A program made the translations under genes and the position numbers. From assembly GCA_015222985.1 (NCBI GenBank), contig JADFWI010000475.1, positions 1 to 10,461 of the forward strand: 10,461 nucleotides of DNA. The letters are read 5' to 3'. This DNA is from Pseudomonadota bacterium. GTDB lineage: Bacteria; Desulfobacterota; Desulfobacteria; Desulfobacterales; C00003060. Below are positions 7,127-10,461 of this stretch, piece after piece. A model generated the notes under the pieces. That model did no database searches, had not been told where the DNA came from, and saw only the letters and a program-made list of their open reading frames with translations. Numbering within the stretch: the stretch's first letter is position 1; each line of letters opens with the position of its first letter.

Positions 7127-8098
7127 ATGGGCAAGATGCATGTGAACAGGTCAAGACAAAGCCTCTGGATTCCACTTCTCCTTCTTGTGTCGCTCCTATC
7201 TGTTCATGTCCCCATGGGCAGGTGCCAGAACGTCAAAGTGGGAACCTGGAAGACGGCCCAGACCATTCAGCCTTTTTACTATGACAAATTCTTGCCACCC
7301 TCTTACAACGCCCCTACCTACTCTTTTACAAACCCGGCTGATCAGAAAGTAGCCCTTCTGGCAGGCAGTCTGGACATGTGCGGGACAACATTGGCACATG
7401 CCATCCATTCGGCTTCACGGGGGCAACCTGTTGTCCTGGTGGCGGCCCTTTGTAATAAGTGCTCGGCCTTAGTGGTCAAGAAAGATGGCCCCATAAAAAC
7501 AATAAAGGACCTGAAAGGGAAGAAGATAGGATATGTCCTCGGCACCATGCACGAAATACTCCTGAGAGAGACCCTGACACGGAACGGACTTTCCCCTGAA
7601 AAGGATGTTCGCTTAACCCGGGTTGATTTTTTTGACATGGGAATGGCACTTGCCAGAGGCGGCATTGATGCCTTTCTTTCCGGTGAACCTTTCCCGACCC
7701 TTGCTATACACAAAGGTTACGGGAAAATCCTCGCCTATCCCTACTATGGTGAATCCATCGGCACCATAAATGCCGGGATGTTAGTGAAGCGAAAAACCAT
7801 CGAGGAAAACCCTGAGCTTGTTTACCAGTTGGTACTGGCTCACTCCCGCGCGACCCAATACCTGAAAACCCACAAGGATGAGTGGTTGAAAAGGGCATCT
7901 ATGTTCGGAACCTCTTTGGATGTCCTTAGGAAAGCCGCGCCCAACATGGAATTGGCCTGGCACATGGATGATTCCTTTATTCAAAGAACCCGTGCCCTTG
8001 GCGAGCGAATGCAGGCACTTGGAGTTATTGAAAAACAGCCCGACTATGAAAAGCTCTTTGATCTCACTTTTGTAAAGCGGGTTAAGAAAAATAAGTAA
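7127..8098 (+). CDS. ABC importer periplasmic substrate-binding protein (NMT1/THI5, SsuA/ThiY-like)
   Basis: Captures a small solute outside the membrane for the permease and ATPase encoded next. The 323-residue product starts with a basic n-region and a hydrophobic core (about 13-28), a Sec signal peptide; the sequence before C33 (MGRC) does not fit a lipobox. The mature part has the type II binding-protein pattern of the NitT/TauT group: VKVGTWKT at the first strand, KVALLAGSLDMCGTT (74-88) where the family typically has a ligand-contacting helix start, IKTIKDLKGKKIGY for lobe two, and GGIDAFLSGEPFPTLA near the hinge. Sulfonates, nitrate-like ions and thiamine pyrimidines are substrates known for relatives; none can be chosen here. 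Unusual features are C85 and a C109-N-K-C112 pair near the predicted cleft. GAGGT seven bases upstream supports the ATG. Confidence 0.88.
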   Translation: MGKMHVNRSRQSLWIPLLLLVSLLSVHVPMGRCQNVKVGTWKTAQTIQPFYYDKFLPPSYNAPTYSFTNPADQKVALLAGSLDMCGTTLAHAIHSASRGQPVVLVAALCNKCSALVVKKDGPIKTIKDLKGKKIGYVLGTMHEILLRETLTRNGLSPEKDVRLTRVDFFDMGMALARGGIDAFLSGEPFPTLAIHKGYGKILAYPYYGESIGTINAGMLVKRKTIEENPELVYQLVLAHSRATQYLKTHKDEWLKRASMFGTSLDVLRKAAPNMELAWHMDDSFIQRTRALGERMQALGVIEKQPDYEKLFDLTFVKRVKKNK

Positions 8099-8124
8099 TC
8101 AAAAGTCGTTAATCAGAGGTCGAA

Positions 8125-8934
8125 ATGATAAAAGAGGAAAATACTATAATTCCTGGTCCTGCACTCCAAATATTACCATGGGTAATCCCTGCTCTATTCA
8201 TTTCCTTATGGATGATTGTCAGTGAGACCGGACTTATTCCCACCTACCTGATGCCGCATCCCTTTGAAATTGCTAAGGCCGGTTGGATATATGTTTTTGC
8301 CAATCCGGGTGATGCACCATTTGCCGGCAGATTCCTGGACGATGCAGGTGCGAGCCTCATCAGGGTTGCAATAGGCTTTGGTTTTGCCATCATTTTTGGA
8401 CTTCCTTTGGGGATTATGTCAGGACGTCTCTCTCTTGTCCAAAAGCTCATAAGCACCAGTATAAATGCCTTGAGAGCAGTTCCGGGAATAAGCTGGCTTC
8501 CATTAGCCATGATCTGGTTTGGGATTGGTATCAAGACAACGGTTTTTTTAGTCGCAATGGCAGCTTTCTTTCCCATATATCTTAATGCCGCAGCAGGAGC
8601 CAGACAGATTAACCCGCTTCTCCTCCAGGCCGGGGCCATGATGGGAGTAAACAGGCTGCGGGGCACCTTTGCCATTCTCCTTCCGGGGGCCATGCCGCAT
8701 ATAATAACCGGACTGCGCCTGGGCCTGGGTATTTCATGGGCTTACCTTGTCCTGGGGGAACTCACAGGTGTTCCAAATGGTCTTGGTGCAGTTATCATGG
8801 ATGCCCGCATGTTAGGTCGCATCGATATTATTGTTGTTGGCATCATCATTATCGCAGTTATGGGAAGGGCTGGTGATCAACTGTTAAAGACATCACTAAA
8901 ATTCTGCTTTAAAAGCGCCAGGAGAATGTCATGA
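8125..8934 (+). CDS. ABC importer permease (NitT/TauT type)
   Basis: Inner-membrane channel subunit of 269 residues with about six hydrophobic segments: the first at roughly 12-33, a second near 70-95, and a cluster through 105-260. The cytoplasmic loop that docks the ATPase is visible as QAGAMMGVNRLRG...ILLPGAMPHI (about 172-193), matching the EAA loop consensus (EAA...G...I.LP), with Q-A-G in place of the usual E-A-A. Family BPD_transp_1, closest in form to SsuC/TauC/ThiX. It lies 26 bases after the binding protein and its stop overlaps the ATPase start by four bases (ATGA), so the two are translationally coupled. AGAGGT just upstream supports the ATG. Confidence 0.9.
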   Translation: MIKEENTIIPGPALQILPWVIPALFISLWMIVSETGLIPTYLMPHPFEIAKAGWIYVFANPGDAPFAGRFLDDAGASLIRVAIGFGFAIIFGLPLGIMSGRLSLVQKLISTSINALRAVPGISWLPLAMIWFGIGIKTTVFLVAMAAFFPIYLNAAAGARQINPLLLQAGAMMGVNRLRGTFAILLPGAMPHIITGLRLGLGISWAYLVLGELTGVPNGLGAVIMDARMLGRIDIIVVGIIIIAVMGRAGDQLLKTSLKFCFKSARRMS

Positions 8935-9722
8935 AACCCCGTCTGGCTGCCATCTCAAAAACCTCCCCCAGGATACGGGAAACAATCCTTGAGATTAACA
9001 ACCTCAGGAAGGTCTTTCGTATCAACGGATCTTTTCTTACCGTATTGGACGGAATTGACTTTGGCGTCAAAAGCGGGGAGATGATTTGTATCCTGGGCCG
9101 CAGCGGGTGTGGCAAAACGACGCTCTTAAGAATGTTAGCCGGTTTCCTGGCTCCCAGCTCGGGTGAAATACTGTTGAACGGGAAACCAGTGGCAAAACCT
9201 GGAACCGACCGTTGTGTGGTTTTTCAGGAAGATACACTGTTTCCATGGTTGACGGTAAAAGAAAATATCGCCTTTGGCCTTAGAGGTCGAACAACAGATA
9301 GAAAGGCCTTTGATGAAGAAGCGGAGCGTTTCCTTTCCCTTGTGGGATTGAGTGAGTTCAGAGACTACCTTCCACGGGAGATTTCCGGAGGTATGAAACA
9401 ACGTGTGGCTCTGGCAAGGGTGTTAATCCTTAAACCTGAAGTGCTGCTCATGGACGAACCCTTCGCATCTTTAGATGCTCAAACCCGTGAAGAAATGCAA
9501 AACCTCCTTCTCTCACTCTGGGAAAATCTGTCCCATACTATCCTTTTTGTGACACACGATGTAACCGAAGCGGTGACCCTGGCGGACAGAGTTCTTGTTA
9601 TGAGTAAAGACCCGGGGCGCATCCGTGAAGAAATCCATGTTGATCTTGCACGTCCCAGAAAATGGGAAAAAAGCGATTTTCTCTTTTTCAGCCGCAAATT
9701 GCATGAACGCCTTCGCGACTGA
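8931..9722 (+). CDS. ABC importer ATPase (NitT/TauT type)
   Basis: Cytoplasmic nucleotide-binding subunit, 263 residues, that powers the import. Visible motifs in order: Walker A GRSGCGKTT (about 55-63), Q-loop FQEDTLFPW, signature ISGGMKQR (with I for the usual L), Walker B VLLMDEPFASLD, and the switch His in FVTHDVTEA. The length and the FPWLTV segment after the Q-loop fit SsuB/TauB-like proteins. The start overlaps the permease stop; AGGAGA six bases upstream supports it. The first 20 residues are a non-conserved basic lead. The substrate is set by the other two subunits. Confidence 0.95.
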   Translation: MKPRLAAISKTSPRIRETILEINNLRKVFRINGSFLTVLDGIDFGVKSGEMICILGRSGCGKTTLLRMLAGFLAPSSGEILLNGKPVAKPGTDRCVVFQEDTLFPWLTVKENIAFGLRGRTTDRKAFDEEAERFLSLVGLSEFRDYLPREISGGMKQRVALARVLILKPEVLLMDEPFASLDAQTREEMQNLLLSLWENLSHTILFVTHDVTEAVTLADRVLVMSKDPGRIREEIHVDLARPRKWEKSDFLFFSRKLHERLRD

Positions 9723-9755
9723 TTTATCCGTGAATGACAAGAGACGTTGGTTATT

Positions 9756-10461
9756 ATGTTTGGAAAAAACAGTAAATTCTTCTTTTTGTTACCTGCCCTG
9801 TTACTGATACATACCGATTCAGATGCTCAAACCAAACTTGAGAAGGCGACCTTTGCCGGGGGTTGTTTTTGGTGCATGGAGCATCCTTTCGAAAAACTGG
9901 AAGGTGTTTTAGTCGTTGTATCCGGTTATACAGGAGGGCATGAAAAGAACCCGACATATGAGGAGGTTTCAAGTGGACGGACAGGACATGTGGAAGCCGT
10001 CCAAGTAATATTCGACCCCTCGAAGACAACCTATTCAGAGATCCTCGATGTGTTTTGGAAACAGATTGACCCGACTGATACAGGTGGGCAATTTGTAGAT
10101 AGAGGCAGACAATACACTACAGCAATCTTTTATCATAATGAAGAACAAAAGGCATTAGCGAAAAAATCGAAAGCTGAACTCGATAGATCAAGAAGATTTA
10201 AAAAGCCTGTTGTTACAGAGATCATAAGCGCTTCCAAGTTTTATAAGGCAGAAGACTATCACCAGGACTACTATAAGAAAAACCCCATAAGATATAAGTT
10301 TTACAGACATAGTTCCGGTCGTGATCAATACTTAAAAAAAGTATGGGGGAATAAAATGAAAACTGAAGGATTCAAGAATTATGATAGAGGGTATAAGAAA
10401 TTGTCTGAACAAGAACTCAGGAAGAAATTGACCCCATTGCAATACAAGGTTACACGGGAAG
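9756..10461 (+). CDS. msrA: Exported methionine sulfoxide reductase MsrA-MsrB fusion (3' end cut by window edge)
   Basis: Repairs oxidised methionine: the MsrA domain acts on the S form, MsrB on the R form. The frame is open to the edge (235 codons). A hydrophobic stretch (about 8-18) followed by DSDAQ predicts a signal peptide, so it acts in the periplasm. The MsrA domain holds GGCFWC (35-40, catalytic C37), VSGYTGG (55-61), the GRTGHVEAV segment (74-82), DPTDTGGQF (105-113), and EDYHQDYY (166-173). From about 209, YDRGYKKLSEQELRKKLTP is the beginning of an MsrB domain; the rest, including its catalytic cysteine, lies outside the window. ATG is the first good start after an in-frame stop at 9735; its ribosome-binding site is weak, and a TTG at 9747 is possible. 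It starts 33 bases after the ATPase gene. Confidence 0.92.
   Translation, partial: MFGKNSKFFFLLPALLLIHTDSDAQTKLEKATFAGGCFWCMEHPFEKLEGVLVVVSGYTGGHEKNPTYEEVSSGRTGHVEAVQVIFDPSKTTYSEILDVFWKQIDPTDTGGQFVDRGRQYTTAIFYHNEEQKALAKKSKAELDRSRRFKKPVVTEIISASKFYKAEDYHQDYYKKNPIRYKFYRHSSGRDQYLKKVWGNKMKTEGFKNYDRGYKKLSEQELRKKLTPLQYKVTRE

Noticed and set aside
7214..7228. Lipoprotein signal in the binding protein (Cys at residue 33)
   Set aside because: The residues before the Cys are M-G-R, and Arg at -1 does not fit a lipobox.

Overview
The window looks like a bacterial chromosome segment of moderate GC. The gene content (a PerR-type Fur regulator, a TIGR04283-like glycosyltransferase, an NAD-type short 6-phosphogluconate dehydrogenase, a biotin-synthase-like radical SAM protein and a NitT/TauT-type importer) fits an anaerobic or microaerophilic deltaproteobacterium (Desulfobacterota). 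That placement is an inference from gene types, not a demonstrated taxonomy.

Layout. Bases 1-436 (minus strand) hold almost all of a Fur/PerR-family metalloregulator, running off the left edge. A 338-base divergent intergenic region follows. It carries a good extended -10 promoter for the plus strand and a possible 29-codon small ORF. Bases 775-1449 encode a family 2 glycosyltransferase. Bases 1697-2031 hold a decayed methionine sulfoxide reductase B gene: one frameshift plus an internal deletion that fuses its N-terminal third to its last 20 or so codons.

From 2082 to the right edge all genes are on the plus strand with gaps of about 50 bases or less, so they could form one long operon or two. 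First comes a sugar-phosphate oxidation pair: gnd (6-phosphogluconate dehydrogenase) and zwf (glucose-6-phosphate dehydrogenase). zwf is split by a single-base frameshift near 3926-3940. A flavin-dependent pyridine nucleotide-disulfide oxidoreductase follows. Next are a BioB-like radical SAM protein and a complete ABC importer (periplasmic binding protein, permease, ATPase). The window ends inside an exported MsrA-MsrB fusion.

How it may work together. zwf and gnd would generate NAD(P)H. The disulfide oxidoreductase, the secreted MsrAB and the PerR-type regulator point to thiol/redox or oxidative-damage handling. The radical SAM gene with the tightly linked importer is the most intriguing unit: it suggests uptake of a small molecule and its radical-based conversion. 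The radical SAM protein lacks two of the cysteines that hold the [2Fe-2S] cluster of true biotin synthase, so its product is unlikely to be biotin made the usual way. The imported substrate cannot be read from sequence.
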